Below are positions 1 through 7,975 of a stretch of DNA of 37,228 bases, one piece after another. Made by a program: the position numbers and the translations under genes. This stretch comes from Nitrospira sp. (lineage in GTDB: Bacteria > Nitrospirota > Nitrospiria > Nitrospirales > Nitrospiraceae), in contig JAHBWR010000024.1 in NCBI GenBank assembly GCA_019636875.1, positions 1-37,228 of the forward strand, read 5' to 3'. The notes under the pieces are model-generated. The model was given only the letters and a program-made list of their open reading frames with translations, was not told where the DNA came from and did not search any database. The stretch's first letter is position 1. The number at the start of each line of letters is the position of its first letter.

Positions 1-135
1 TATTAGGGTATGAATGGAACCTTTGACTTAACCATTGCTGTTGAGCGGAGAGCTTGAAGATAGCTGGTCAGCCACCGATATATCCCAGCGGATGGCTGGC
101 CAGGTCATGCGCGTCCAGTCACGGAGATTTGCTGT

Positions 136-852
136 ATGTCTTCACATTTTAATGGGTACAACATTGTCGTCACTGGTGGTGCAGGGGCTCTTGGAGTAGC
201 CGTCGTCCGCAAACTCGTAGGGGAAGGAGCAGTCTGCCATGTGCCCTGTGTCTCAGAAAAAGATAGGGATACCGTTTCGGCTCTCGATTCTCAACTCGTC
301 CGTGCTGTTGCAGGAGTGGACCTAACCGACGAGCAGATCGTCATCGATTACTATTCAGATGTGGCGGCATCCGGGCAGATCTGGGGTTCCATTCATCTTG
401 TCGGGGGTTTTTTGGCCGCTCCCCTCTTAGAAACATCTCGCAAGGATTTTGTTCACCAATTTGAATTGAACGTTCTGACGGCGTTTTTATGTTCTCGAGA
501 GGCCGTCCGTCACATTCGACAGGCGGCGCGGGGCGGCTGCATTGTGAACGTCGCCGCTCGACCGGCGGTCGAACCAAGAACCGGTTCAGGCCGTATTGCC
601 TATACCGCAGCCAAGTCGGCAGTGGCAGCACTCTCAGAATCCTTGGGAGAAGAATTGGCGGAGCAGCGTATCTGGGTCAATGCCATTGCTCCATCGATTA
701 TGGATACTCCGGCGAATCGTGACGCCATGCCCAAGGCTGATTTCAATCAATGGGTACGGGTCGAGGACGTCGCGGCTACGGTCGTCTCCCTGGTCTCCCC
801 GGAGAACCGCTGTGTCCGAAGTGGAATAGTTCCCGTCTATGGATCGTCATAA
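136..852 (+). CDS. SDR-family oxidoreductase, atypical active site
   Basis: A 238-residue short-chain dehydrogenase/reductase, the usual length for a single-domain classical SDR. The N-terminal Rossmann motif TGGAGALG (about residues 13-20) binds NAD(P). The YTAAK segment (about 155-159) supplies the Tyr and Lys of the catalytic set. The strand that normally ends in NVSS reads NVAARPA here, so the usual catalytic Ser is not seen. The ATG at 136 follows GGAG at 123-126 with a 9-nt spacer. The gene converges with the response regulator (stop at 884) and has no co-directional partner. The substrate cannot be told from sequence; FabG-like or pteridine-reductase-like roles are both possible. The family call is secure, the reaction is not. 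Confidence 0.85.
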   Translation: MSSHFNGYNIVVTGGAGALGVAVVRKLVGEGAVCHVPCVSEKDRDTVSALDSQLVRAVAGVDLTDEQIVIDYYSDVAASGQIWGSIHLVGGFLAAPLLETSRKDFVHQFELNVLTAFLCSREAVRHIRQAARGGCIVNVAARPAVEPRTGSGRIAYTAAKSAVAALSESLGEELAEQRIWVNAIAPSIMDTPANRDAMPKADFNQWVRVEDVAATVVSLVSPENRCVRSGIVPVYGSS

Positions 853-883
853 ATGTCACAGATGTCACTCAGTCGTTGGTCTC

Positions 884-2308
884 TTACGTCATCGATGTCG
901 TGTCCATCGGTACTAGTGTGGACAGGATATCCGGATGGACATACATCGTCCTCGGACCGTCGGCAAACCCAAATTGCCGGAGCTTTCGTAACAGTGTTTT
1001 TCGGTGAATCCCCAAAATCTCGGCGGATCGACCGAGATCCTGCTGGTGATGTTTCAAGACTTGGAGGATATGCGCTCGCTCCAATTCGGCCAATGTGACC
1101 CACCCTCGCGACTGTGCCGAGCTCGGTTTCGGTCGTGTCTGTACGGCATGAGGAAGATCTTCCGGATAAATGAGGGAATGCGGTGCAAGCGCCACGGCCT
1201 GTTCAACGGCATGTTCAAGTTCACGGACGTTGCCCGGCCATGCATATCGTGTGAGTGCGTCAATGGCTTCAGGTGAAATGGTCGTGACCGGAGTCGATTT
1301 GACCCCGCCATACTTGTTTATAAAATATTGGGTGAGAACCGGAATGTCCTCCATACGCTCTCGCAAGGGGGGGATCTGAATCGTGACGACATTGAGCCGA
1401 TAGTACAGATCTTCTCGAAAACGTCCCGCTTGGACGAGGGAGCTCAGATTCTTTTTTGACGCGGCAATGATACGCACATCGACCGTCATGGTCGCGGTGC
1501 TTCCAACGCGCCGGAATTCTCGCTCCTGAATCACCCGAAGTAACTTGCCTTGCAGGGCTGGAGAGAGATCGGCGACCTCGTCGAGAAAGCATGTCCCGAG
1601 GTGAGCCTTTTCCAAAAGACCCTTCTTGGCACCGACGGCCCCGGTAAATGCACCACGTTCGTGTCCGAACAGCTCGGACTCCAACAAGGTTTCTGTTAAG
1701 GCTCCCCCATCGATCGTCACAAACGGAGCCGTGCTCCGTGCACTGTTGGCATGAATCGCCCGGGCGATTAGTTCCTTCCCGGTCCCACTTTCTCCCTCCA
1801 GCAGCACGGTACTCTCTGTTTGTGCCACTCGAGCAATGGACTTGTACACGGAAACAACCGCCGGGCTGCTTCCGACCAAGTTCTCCGCGCGAATGGAGTG
1901 ATGAAGTGGGTTTTCCGGTTGCCGCGGTTCACGCGAGAGCTGTGTGTGCTGAAGCGCTCGACGCACGACCAGTCTGACATCATCCAAACTGAATGGTTTA
2001 CTAATGTAGTCGAATGCACCGGCGCGAATCCCATCTACCGCCGTCTTGAGGCTGCCGCACGCCGTCATGAGAATAATGGGCATGTCGTGCCCGAGCGAAC
2101 GCAACTCTCCCAACAACGAGAGGCCATCAAGCTCCGGCATGTTCAGATCAGACATCACCAGGTCCGGGATCTGTCTCGTGACAAGGCCGAGCGCAGCTCG
2201 CCCGTCGGGGGCCGTATCGATCGTGTATCCTTCTTGCGACAGTACTCCGCGAAGTTGAGCTTGTGTATCGGTATCGTGGTCAACGATCAAGATATTGGAG
2301 TTACGCAT
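884..2308 (-). CDS. NtrC-family sigma-54-dependent response regulator
   Basis: A 474-residue three-domain activator. The receiver domain (about 1-120) has the phospho-acceptor D54 in VMSDLNMPELDG. The AAA+ domain has Walker A GESGTGKE, the sigma-54-contacting GAFTGA loop and a Walker B CFLDEV. The C-terminal Fis-type helix-turn-helix includes LGRSAEILGIHRKTLLRKL. Proteins of this family bind upstream enhancers and open sigma-54 holoenzyme promoters after phosphorylation. The start at 2308 has an ideal AGGAGG with an 8-nt spacer. No histidine kinase lies beside it, so it is an orphan here. A copy of the recurring CTRG-N8-CYAG element lies at 2495-2511, oriented toward this gene, which would fit autoregulation or membership of the same regulon (inference). 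Confidence 0.95.
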   Translation of the reverse strand: MRNSNILIVDHDTDTQAQLRGVLSQEGYTIDTAPDGRAALGLVTRQIPDLVMSDLNMPELDGLSLLGELRSLGHDMPIILMTACGSLKTAVDGIRAGAFDYISKPFSLDDVRLVVRRALQHTQLSREPRQPENPLHHSIRAENLVGSSPAVVSVYKSIARVAQTESTVLLEGESGTGKELIARAIHANSARSTAPFVTIDGGALTETLLESELFGHERGAFTGAVGAKKGLLEKAHLGTCFLDEVADLSPALQGKLLRVIQEREFRRVGSTATMTVDVRIIAASKKNLSSLVQAGRFREDLYYRLNVVTIQIPPLRERMEDIPVLTQYFINKYGGVKSTPVTTISPEAIDALTRYAWPGNVRELEHAVEQAVALAPHSLIYPEDLPHAVQTRPKPSSAQSRGWVTLAELERAHILQVLKHHQQDLGRSAEILGIHRKTLLRKLRQFGFADGPRTMYVHPDILSTLVPMDTTSMT

Positions 2309-2494
2309 GGTATCAACCTCCTATTGAGCATGGAGAACACGCACCAAGATGGCCCGTCGCTGCAGGCTGCTCGAAGAGAAGGCCACACGGTTCTTGAAAA
2401 GGTTGAGGTTCAATTCGCGTACACATTAGGCGACCCCGATCAGGCGTGATGTGTTCTACTGATACCACTTTCTTCGAAGCATTCATGCCCGCCA

Positions 2495-2511
2495 ACTGGT
2501 GAAAGCCCTAG
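2495..2511 (-). promoter_or_regulatory. CTRG-N8-CYAG element upstream of the response regulator
   Basis: Minus-strand reading is CTAGGGCTTTCACCAGT. It sits about 187 nt upstream of the start at 2308 and shares a divergent intergenic region with an opposite-facing copy at 2650. The role is inferred from recurrence and orientation. Confidence 0.55.
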
Positions 2512-2649
2512 AAGACCTATTGTGCGTGGCCTCCTTCGAATTGCAGCCCCACCAAGCACGGCACCCGTTGTGCGTATCTTGCACCGACCTGACACCATGG
2601 CTAACTCATCATCTAGAGAAATACCTACTAGGGCTCTGGTTGTGATTTT

Positions 2650-2666
2650 CAGGGGAAGTACCCAGT
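2650..2666 (+). promoter_or_regulatory. CTRG-N8-CYAG element upstream of the cupredoxin-like gene
   Basis: Reads CAGGGGAAGTACCCAGT, a variant whose first half-site is CAGG. It lies about 68 nt upstream of the ATG at 2735 and keeps the GGGGAA core and CCAGT half of the best copies. Confidence 0.5.
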
Positions 2667-2734
2667 GATGATTGAGATACCATCTCTGCCACACTTTATA
2701 TCTGAGAATGTGTCGCAATCGGGAGGGCTCACGC

Positions 2735-3190
2735 ATGCAGGCAAATATCAGCAGCCTCTCTCTCGCGGTGCTTGTGATCGCCGCCTGTCAGAATCTTCCA
2801 CTCTCTACTCCGGACGGTGACACCACGCACGTCACCGTCGGTGAAAGACCGACCAGCTCTGCCTTAGCCGTGAATATGGGAGACGAAATCCGATGGACCA
2901 ATACAAGCATGGGATCGGTCCGGATCCTATTCATGGAGCCGATCTCGAGTCACGTCTCCTGCCGCCGTAATTTTTGCGGATATTTTACAGGAGGGTTGGA
3001 GGCGATCCTTGCACCGAATGAAAGCGCGAGCCTCTGCTTTGGCAAATCAGGCGACCTCCACTACACCATCACCTTGCGATCGCTCATATTACACGCCCCA
3101 GTCTCGCGATCGGGATCTCTTCATATCGGCGTGCGTCGCGAATCTCCATCTCCCCAATCAGTACCCACGAGTCAGCCAAGCTCTCCGTAA
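2735..3190 (+). CDS. Lipoprotein with cupredoxin-like domain
   Basis: A 151-residue predicted lipoprotein. A short hydrophobic leader ends in the lipobox VIAAC. The body resembles the cupredoxin/plastocyanin fold: GDEIRWTNTS matches the strand GD-hydrophobic-WTN seen in that fold, and a second strand has GDLHYTITL. A clear type-1 copper ligand set (His, Cys, His, Met in order) is not visible, so copper binding is unproven. Two Cys (SCRRNFC) may form a disulfide. I chose the ATG at 2735 because GGGAGG precedes it by 8 nt and the leader starts there; upstream in-frame starts at 2672 and 2708 would spoil the signal peptide. The C-terminus is Ser/Pro-rich. The likely location is the outer membrane or periplasm. 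Confidence 0.6.
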   Translation: MQANISSLSLAVLVIAACQNLPLSTPDGDTTHVTVGERPTSSALAVNMGDEIRWTNTSMGSVRILFMEPISSHVSCRRNFCGYFTGGLEAILAPNESASLCFGKSGDLHYTITLRSLILHAPVSRSGSLHIGVRRESPSPQSVPTSQPSSP

Positions 3191-3234
3191 CAAACTTTCC
3201 CCTGGAGGTTAGGGGGCAGCAGTTGGGTCATCGT

Positions 3235-3678
3235 CTACCCGTCTTCACCCGGAAGCTTTTCGCTCGGGACCGTGCCTCCGGGCACGGTCCCTCCCGGTAA
3301 TGTCCCGCCTGGTACAGTTCCACCTGGCACGGTTCCACCCGGTAAAGTGCCTCCTGGGACACTGCCGCCGGGAACCGTTCCCCCGGGTACGGTCCCTCCT
3401 GGGACCGACCCACCCGGCACCGTTCCGCCGCCTGGTGTATTGTCCAGCCCTGATGGCGATGGTCGTTCACCAGGCACTTCCAAAGGGGCAGTATCACGTG
3501 CGCTGCCGCTGTCCATAGGCTGGTCTGTAGCTTCTGCAGCAGCGCGAGGTGTCAGTGACATTATAAAGACGGACACTCCCAGCACGACGATACAAACTAA
3601 TCGTGATGGTTCAGGCACAAGTCGACAGATGCTTCTCATCCCCCAGTGATCACAGAGCGGTAGCAGAGGGTTCCACAT
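3235..3678 (-). CDS. Secreted elastin-like VPGG(T/S) repeat protein
   Basis: A 147-residue protein with an N-terminal hydrophobic segment (LVCIVVLGVSVFIMSLTP) followed by RAAAEA, a plausible signal-peptidase site. About eleven tandem pentapeptides of the form GG(T/S)(V/L)P then run almost to the C-terminus. The pattern VPGGX resembles elastin VPGXG pentapeptides and predicts a flexible, disordered or coacervating tail. The ATG at 3678 has GAGGA about 5 nt upstream; an internal ATG at 3639 lacks a well-spaced site. It is last in a minus-strand run after the DUF3015 gene. The repeat DNA also keeps a long Pro-rich frame open on the plus strand, but only the minus frame has a leader. No function is assigned. 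Confidence 0.6.
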   Translation of the reverse strand: MWNPLLPLCDHWGMRSICRLVPEPSRLVCIVVLGVSVFIMSLTPRAAAEATDQPMDSGSARDTAPLEVPGERPSPSGLDNTPGGGTVPGGSVPGGTVPGGTVPGGSVPGGTLPGGTVPGGTVPGGTLPGGTVPGGTVPSEKLPGEDG

Positions 3679-3708
3679 CTGATCCTCGTGGGTTCCCTGT
3701 CTAATGAC

Positions 3709-4209
3709 CTATCGGTTTGGCTGAGCCTGAACCATCATCGATTGTCTTGCCATCGCAGCTTGTAAGGCCGACAACATGGCTGTCGGTGAGACCTCTCCCG
3801 CCTGCATGAGACTGAGATATCGATCCTGTGCCAATAAGAAAAACTCCGTTTGACGTTCAGCTGGAACACCCATCAACGTCGCCAACGAGGCCAAATGCTC
3901 GCCGTGCCCCTGTGCCATCTCTTGTGAGAGATTGTCGAAATTGAGGTTGGCAAACATGGTCGCCTGTTTCTCTTTGACGATCATGCCGTTGTTGGTACAG
4001 CCCGATACCCCTGTACTGAGTGCAAACGGCTGCGACGGCACATTCAGCGTCGAACCGAGATGTTGGAGCAGAATAGACTTCGGTTCCTTATCGAACACCA
4101 CCTTCCCAAGCCCGCAACCAGGCCCATCACCCCAGGCAGCAAGGCTGGCTCCTGATTGAGAAAATACGATGGCGGATGTCAAAGCAAGACTCAGGCATAG
4201 GACTTTCAT
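3709..4209 (-). CDS. DUF3015 family periplasmic protein
   Basis: The 166-residue product has a signal peptide (MKVLCLSLALTSAIVFSQSGASLAA) and the mature start GDGPGCGLGKVVF, typical of DUF3015. The conserved TGVSGC and a helical C-terminal half also fit the family. Function is unknown. The start at 4209 was chosen because AGGAGG lies 6 nt upstream and the leader begins there; a longer in-frame reading to 4266 has neither. It lies 53 nt downstream of the TIGR03067-like lipoprotein gene and 30 nt upstream of the VPGG-repeat gene, all on the same strand, so co-transcription is likely. It ends in a Met/Gln-rich helix. Confidence 0.8.
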   Translation of the reverse strand: MKVLCLSLALTSAIVFSQSGASLAAWGDGPGCGLGKVVFDKEPKSILLQHLGSTLNVPSQPFALSTGVSGCTNNGMIVKEKQATMFANLNFDNLSQEMAQGHGEHLASLATLMGVPAERQTEFFLLAQDRYLSLMQAGEVSPTAMLSALQAAMARQSMMVQAQPNR

Positions 4210-4262
4210 AGATTCCTCCTGGTTAAGGGTTATCACGCTTTCTGTCGTTTCAAGACAGCCCT

Positions 4263-4748
4263 TCACATACCGGCTGGAGCGGGCCCTCTCTCCGGCATAG
4301 CAGCATCGGTTTTCACAAGCACGAACATCTGTTGCTGTTCTCCGGTTTTGAAGTCGGTCGGCGGCTGACCGTTCGGCAAGGCATAGATCAGCCTGATCTT
4401 GTCTCCTTCAGCTTCAATTAAGCCTTTGGAAATCACACCGGTTTCCGGAGCCTTGGTGCTGATCATTGTGATCTTCCACGGCATGTGCTTCGTATCAAGG
4501 GTGTAAGTGGCGGCGAAGGTCTTGTTTTGTTCCTTGTCGTAGGCGGTAATCGTTTGCTCGCGAATGGTAATAACAGCATCTAACTCGTGCTGATCGATCG
4601 GAGTACCAGCGCGTTCTCCGCCGATGATATGATAGTCCCCGACGAGAACGGCGGGCTTTGCCGTATCCGAAGAACTCCCGGTACAAGATGTCAGAAAGAG
4701 AATACCTATCACGCCAATCAACCAATGCGAATGCTTTACATATGCCAT
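4263..4748 (-). CDS. Lipoprotein, TIGR03067-like
   Basis: A 161-residue predicted lipoprotein with a leader ending in the lipobox FLTSC. The body resembles the TIGR03067 type of small beta-rich domain: an early GDYHIIGGERAG segment, then alternating strands around ITIREQTITAYDKEQ, and MPWKITM followed by a segment (IRLIYALPNGQPPTDF) that is characteristic of that family. The biochemical role is unknown. The ATG at 4748 follows AGGAGG with a 6-nt spacer. A longer in-frame ORF reaches 4904 but overlaps the preceding dehydrogenase gene and has no leader. It lies 122 nt downstream of the dehydrogenase stop, on the same strand. Confidence 0.65.
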   Translation of the reverse strand: MAYVKHSHWLIGVIGILFLTSCTGSSSDTAKPAVLVGDYHIIGGERAGTPIDQHELDAVITIREQTITAYDKEQNKTFAATYTLDTKHMPWKITMISTKAPETGVISKGLIEAEGDKIRLIYALPNGQPPTDFKTGEQQQMFVLVKTDAAMPERGPAPAGM

Positions 4749-4870
4749 CTCATTCCTCCTTTGCGCGGTATCAACTGGTAACGCGTCCCAAAAACCATGG
4801 GGGAACTTTCCCCTCTGATGACCGCGCGAACCTGCGTGATTGTTCCGAATGGGTATGTCAGCGTTCTCCT

Positions 4871-6010
4871 TTACGCGGCCGGTTTTAGAACCACCTTGGT
4901 CCAACCGCGCTCGCGGCGATCAAACTGGGCATAGGCATCCGGACCGTCCTTCAGTGCCAGGCGATGTGAGACGAGGAACGACGGTTTTGCCCTTCCCATA
5001 TGAATGAGCTCACACAGTTGTCGGTTATAGGCCTTCACGTTGGCTTGTCCCGTCCCGATGCGCTGCCCTTTTTGCCAGAATGCCCCATAGCGAAATGCGA
5101 CCCGCCCTTCCCGGCTCAACTGATCCGGTGCTGAAGGATCTTGTGGTACGAAGAGACCGACCACACCAAGCCCGCCGGTCGGCGCGACCGACTGGATCAG
5201 ATTGTCCATGGTCATGCTGGGATGCTCATCCCCTTGAGGATCATGCGCCTGATAACCAACACATTCGCACCCTCGGTCCGCGCCTTTTCCCCCTGTGAGT
5301 TCCTTCACCCGTTCCACCGGCGAGCATCGGGAATCATCGATCGGAATCGCGCCGATCTCTTCCGCCAACGAGAGACGATCGGGCAACCGATCGACGACCA
5401 TCACCTTACTTGCCCCTCGAATCATCGAGGAGTATGCCGCCATGAGACCGACCGGACCCGCACCATAGATCACGACCGAATCTCCCGGCACGACACCCGC
5501 AAGCTCGGTAGCGTGATAGCCGGTCGGGAAGATGTCGGCCAGCATCACGTAGTCGTCTTCCTTTTCTTCGGCATCCTCGGGCAAGATCAAACAGTTGAAA
5601 TCTCCGTACGGTACCCGCAGAAATTCCGCTTGTCCGCCTGGATAGGGTCCCATGCCGGAATACCCGTAGGCTGCGCCTGCCGTTCCTGGATTCGCGGTAA
5701 GGCAGAAGCCGGAGAGTCCTCGTTCGCAATTCATGCAGAAGCCGCAACCGATATTGAATGGGAGACAGACCCTGTCGCCGATCTTCACCCGATCGACTGC
5801 TGTCCCAATATCAACCACCAGGCCCAGATTTTCGTGTCCGAGCACCGTGCCGGGTTTTACATCGGTTCGCCCTTCGTACATATGCAGATCCGACCCGCAG
5901 ATATTGGTGCTCGTAATTTTGACGAGGACGTCGGTCGGCCGTTCAATCTTGGCGTCCAACACATCCTTCACCTGGATATCACGGGGCCCTTTGTAGACCA
6001 GCGCTTTCAT
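4871..6010 (-). CDS. fdhA: Zn-dependent dehydrogenase, glutathione-independent formaldehyde dehydrogenase type
   Basis: A 379-residue medium-chain Zn dehydrogenase. Likely catalytic-zinc ligands are C38 (ICGSD), H59 (GHE) and D159 (ADIFPTGYH). The structural zinc set is C89, C92, C95 and C103. The nucleotide-binding motif is GAGPVG at 183-188. The overall pattern (ADIFPTGYH, GADRGCECVGYQA, and the long insert before MTMDNLIQ) matches the Pseudomonas putida type of NAD-dependent formaldehyde dehydrogenase, which oxidises formaldehyde to formate without added glutathione. Other aldehyde or alcohol substrates remain possible. The start has GAGG 6 nt upstream. It lies 57 nt after the di-haem cytochrome gene, suggesting a shared transcript and perhaps detoxification of reactive carbonyls. 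Confidence 0.85.
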   Translation of the reverse strand: MKALVYKGPRDIQVKDVLDAKIERPTDVLVKITSTNICGSDLHMYEGRTDVKPGTVLGHENLGLVVDIGTAVDRVKIGDRVCLPFNIGCGFCMNCERGLSGFCLTANPGTAGAAYGYSGMGPYPGGQAEFLRVPYGDFNCLILPEDAEEKEDDYVMLADIFPTGYHATELAGVVPGDSVVIYGAGPVGLMAAYSSMIRGASKVMVVDRLPDRLSLAEEIGAIPIDDSRCSPVERVKELTGGKGADRGCECVGYQAHDPQGDEHPSMTMDNLIQSVAPTGGLGVVGLFVPQDPSAPDQLSREGRVAFRYGAFWQKGQRIGTGQANVKAYNRQLCELIHMGRAKPSFLVSHRLALKDGPDAYAQFDRRERGWTKVVLKPAA

Positions 6011-6067
6011 GCCACACCTCTTCCTTGTCGGTGATTTCCATCAATGCTTGTGTGCGTCGATCTCACT

Positions 6068-7654
6068 CTATAAAGCGCGTAAAAAGGAGATGAGCGCGGC
6101 CCTTTCGTCCTGTGTCAGCTTCAACTCACCGATCAAATTGAAAAATTCAACGGTGTCCTCCAACGTCAAGAGCCGCCCGTCATGCAAATACGGAGGCGAA
6201 TCCTTGATGCCGCGTAGAGTAAACGTCTTGATCGGACCGTCCCCCGGCTCGTCCTTGAGAAACCGTTCGAGATGTAGATCGTGCAGCTTGTCATCGAGGT
6301 AGAAGGGAGGCGTATGACAGGCAGCGCATCGCCCTTTTCCGAAAAAGACGGTTTCTCCGTGAAGCTCCGCTTCGGTCGCCTTCTTTGGATCCAGCCGGCC
6401 GGTCATGGGGTTGAGCTTCGGCGCCGGTGGGAAATCAAACATATTCTGCATCTGAGCCATGTGGCTTACCGGGATCCGATCCAAGATGTTCATCCCCTTT
6501 TTGGCGGCATGGATGTGATCGCCGTTGAAGTAGGCCGTCCGCTGCTCAAATTCGGTGAAGTCTTCGACCGAGCGTAAACTGCGTTTGGACCCATGAATCT
6601 GCTGGTTAAAGAGTCCCCGTAAACTCGTCGTATCCAGCCGAAATCGTCGCTCTTGCGGCCTCGTATCCGGGTTAAGGTGGAATTGACCAGTCGTATGCCC
6701 GTTCACGTGGCAATCAAGACAGGTCACACCAAGGCTTGGGTGCTGGCTCTTGCGATCATCGGTCGGGTTGAACTCTTCTTGTGGAAAGGGTGTCAGCAGC
6801 ATCCTTAGTCCATCCAGTTGGACCGGCGTCAGGAGATCCTTGAATAAGCGGTAATAGTTGTTGATTGAGATGACATTCCCACGCGACACATCTCCGAGCT
6901 CGGGACGGTTGTTGAGATAGATTGCGGGAGGAAACTCCGGCAAAAACTCCTCCGGCAGATCAAAGTCCACGTCGACGCGCTCTAAACGGGGAAACATCTC
7001 GATCTGCATCTTGGGAAAGACCTGCCCCCCAGGAGACTGCAAGGGATGTGGAAGAGATGGATAGGGGAAGAGACCTTGTTGCTTGATCTTCTCGGGGCTC
7101 ATCTCCGCCAACCGATCCCACGTGATGCCTTCAGGCAGCCGGGCTGTGGGGCCGACGAGAAGCGGTTTTCCCCGCGACATCTTGGCCGCGGGATCCAGCT
7201 TCGGCTTGAGATCGTAGCGCCGCTCCAAGAGTTTCCGCTGTGCGTCCATCACGGCAGGCTTGTTCGCCATATCTTGCTTTAGGATTTCCTCTGGTTCCTG
7301 CAACGGCTTCTCTGCTCCCAAGGGATCTCGGTAGAAATCAAACCCGCCGGCTTTTCCTGCTCTGAGCTGGCTCTGGAACGCCGGAGAAGAAGCGCTCGCC
7401 TTCTGGCCTCCGAACAGTCCTGAGCGGTCGTGTTCCGTCAGTTTCTGCTCAGGTCGCATGATCGGCACGTTCCGAGCTTCTTGCGCAGCAGCCACTGCAT
7501 CGTGAGGTACCTGCGCCGCATCCTGCCCTCCGGCCTCAGCAGTTCTGACAAAATGAAGATCGCGGATGAAGCGACCCTCAGATGAAAAAGAGGCGCCAAC
7601 CACCACGATCACGAACATCGTTAATAACCAGAACAACGTATTGGTTGCTTTCAT
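6068..7654 (-). CDS. Di-haem cytochrome c peroxidase/MauG-like protein
   Basis: A 528-residue exported protein with an N-terminal hydrophobic anchor or signal (LFWLLTMFVIVVVGASF). Two haem c attachment motifs are visible: CLDCH (about 312-316) and CAACH (about 443-447). The C-terminal half has the family segment PPYLHDGRLLTLEDTVEFFN. It is longer than classic bacterial cytochrome c peroxidases (about 330-350 residues) because of a roughly 200-residue Pro/Lys-rich N-terminal extension. Likely roles are periplasmic peroxide reduction or MauG-like oxidation. The ATG at 7654 is preceded by AGGAG at about 7 nt; a GTG three nt earlier is also possible. A copy of the recurring 17-nt element lies upstream at 7821. 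Confidence 0.8.
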   Translation of the reverse strand: MKATNTLFWLLTMFVIVVVGASFSSEGRFIRDLHFVRTAEAGGQDAAQVPHDAVAAAQEARNVPIMRPEQKLTEHDRSGLFGGQKASASSPAFQSQLRAGKAGGFDFYRDPLGAEKPLQEPEEILKQDMANKPAVMDAQRKLLERRYDLKPKLDPAAKMSRGKPLLVGPTARLPEGITWDRLAEMSPEKIKQQGLFPYPSLPHPLQSPGGQVFPKMQIEMFPRLERVDVDFDLPEEFLPEFPPAIYLNNRPELGDVSRGNVISINNYYRLFKDLLTPVQLDGLRMLLTPFPQEEFNPTDDRKSQHPSLGVTCLDCHVNGHTTGQFHLNPDTRPQERRFRLDTTSLRGLFNQQIHGSKRSLRSVEDFTEFEQRTAYFNGDHIHAAKKGMNILDRIPVSHMAQMQNMFDFPPAPKLNPMTGRLDPKKATEAELHGETVFFGKGRCAACHTPPFYLDDKLHDLHLERFLKDEPGDGPIKTFTLRGIKDSPPYLHDGRLLTLEDTVEFFNLIGELKLTQDERAALISFLRAL

Positions 7655-7975
7655 CACATCACTCCTGGTTCTTTATAGAGACCTCTCTTGTCCCACCCAT
7701 CGTCGTCCGTAAGAGAATCCGATTTCTCATGTATTGCGTTGACTGCATTCTCCGAGAAGTGAGAAGGGACTCAATGTCCTTTTGTGATTTCTCTTGTATC
7801 GTCGATAGTAGGTGCATACGACTAGCACATTCCCTAGAAATGCTGGTCACACAACACAGGACGACAGGAAGAGGACAGTGGTAGGCGATGATGGTTCGGG
7901 CAGCAGCCCGCTGGTTGTACATTGTGGGGCCGACCGAAGAACAGCCGAATGCAGAAGAAGTGCTCTATGATGAGC
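7655..7975. other. Intergenic region upstream of the di-haem cytochrome gene
   Basis: A roughly 320-nt gap between two minus-strand genes. The one clear structure is the recurring 17-nt element at 7821-7837. No convincing ORF was found; an 87-codon minus frame lacks a leader or family motif. Confidence 0.5.
7821..7837 (-). promoter_or_regulatory. CTAG-N8-CTAG element upstream of the di-haem cytochrome gene
   Basis: Minus-strand reading CTAGGGAATGTGCTAGT, the archetype of the repeated element. It is about 167 nt upstream of the ATG at 7654. The core GGAATGTG is identical to the copies at 10787 and 27845. Confidence 0.7.

Larger units (their letters stand above)
2309..2734. other. Divergent intergenic region
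   Basis: This 426-nt gap separates the response regulator from the cupredoxin-like lipoprotein gene. It holds two copies of the recurring element, one facing each gene. The open frames in it look like shadows, with no signal peptide, family motif or Shine-Dalgarno sequence that I could find. Confidence 0.6.

Noticed and set aside
3272..3649. Plus-strand 125-codon PPGTV repeat frame
   Set aside because: It is the complement of the VPGG repeat gene and has no leader or ribosome site; the minus frame does.
5141..6034. Long plus-strand frame opposite the dehydrogenase
   Set aside because: No family motifs; it is a shadow of a gene with clear zinc and nucleotide motifs on the other strand.
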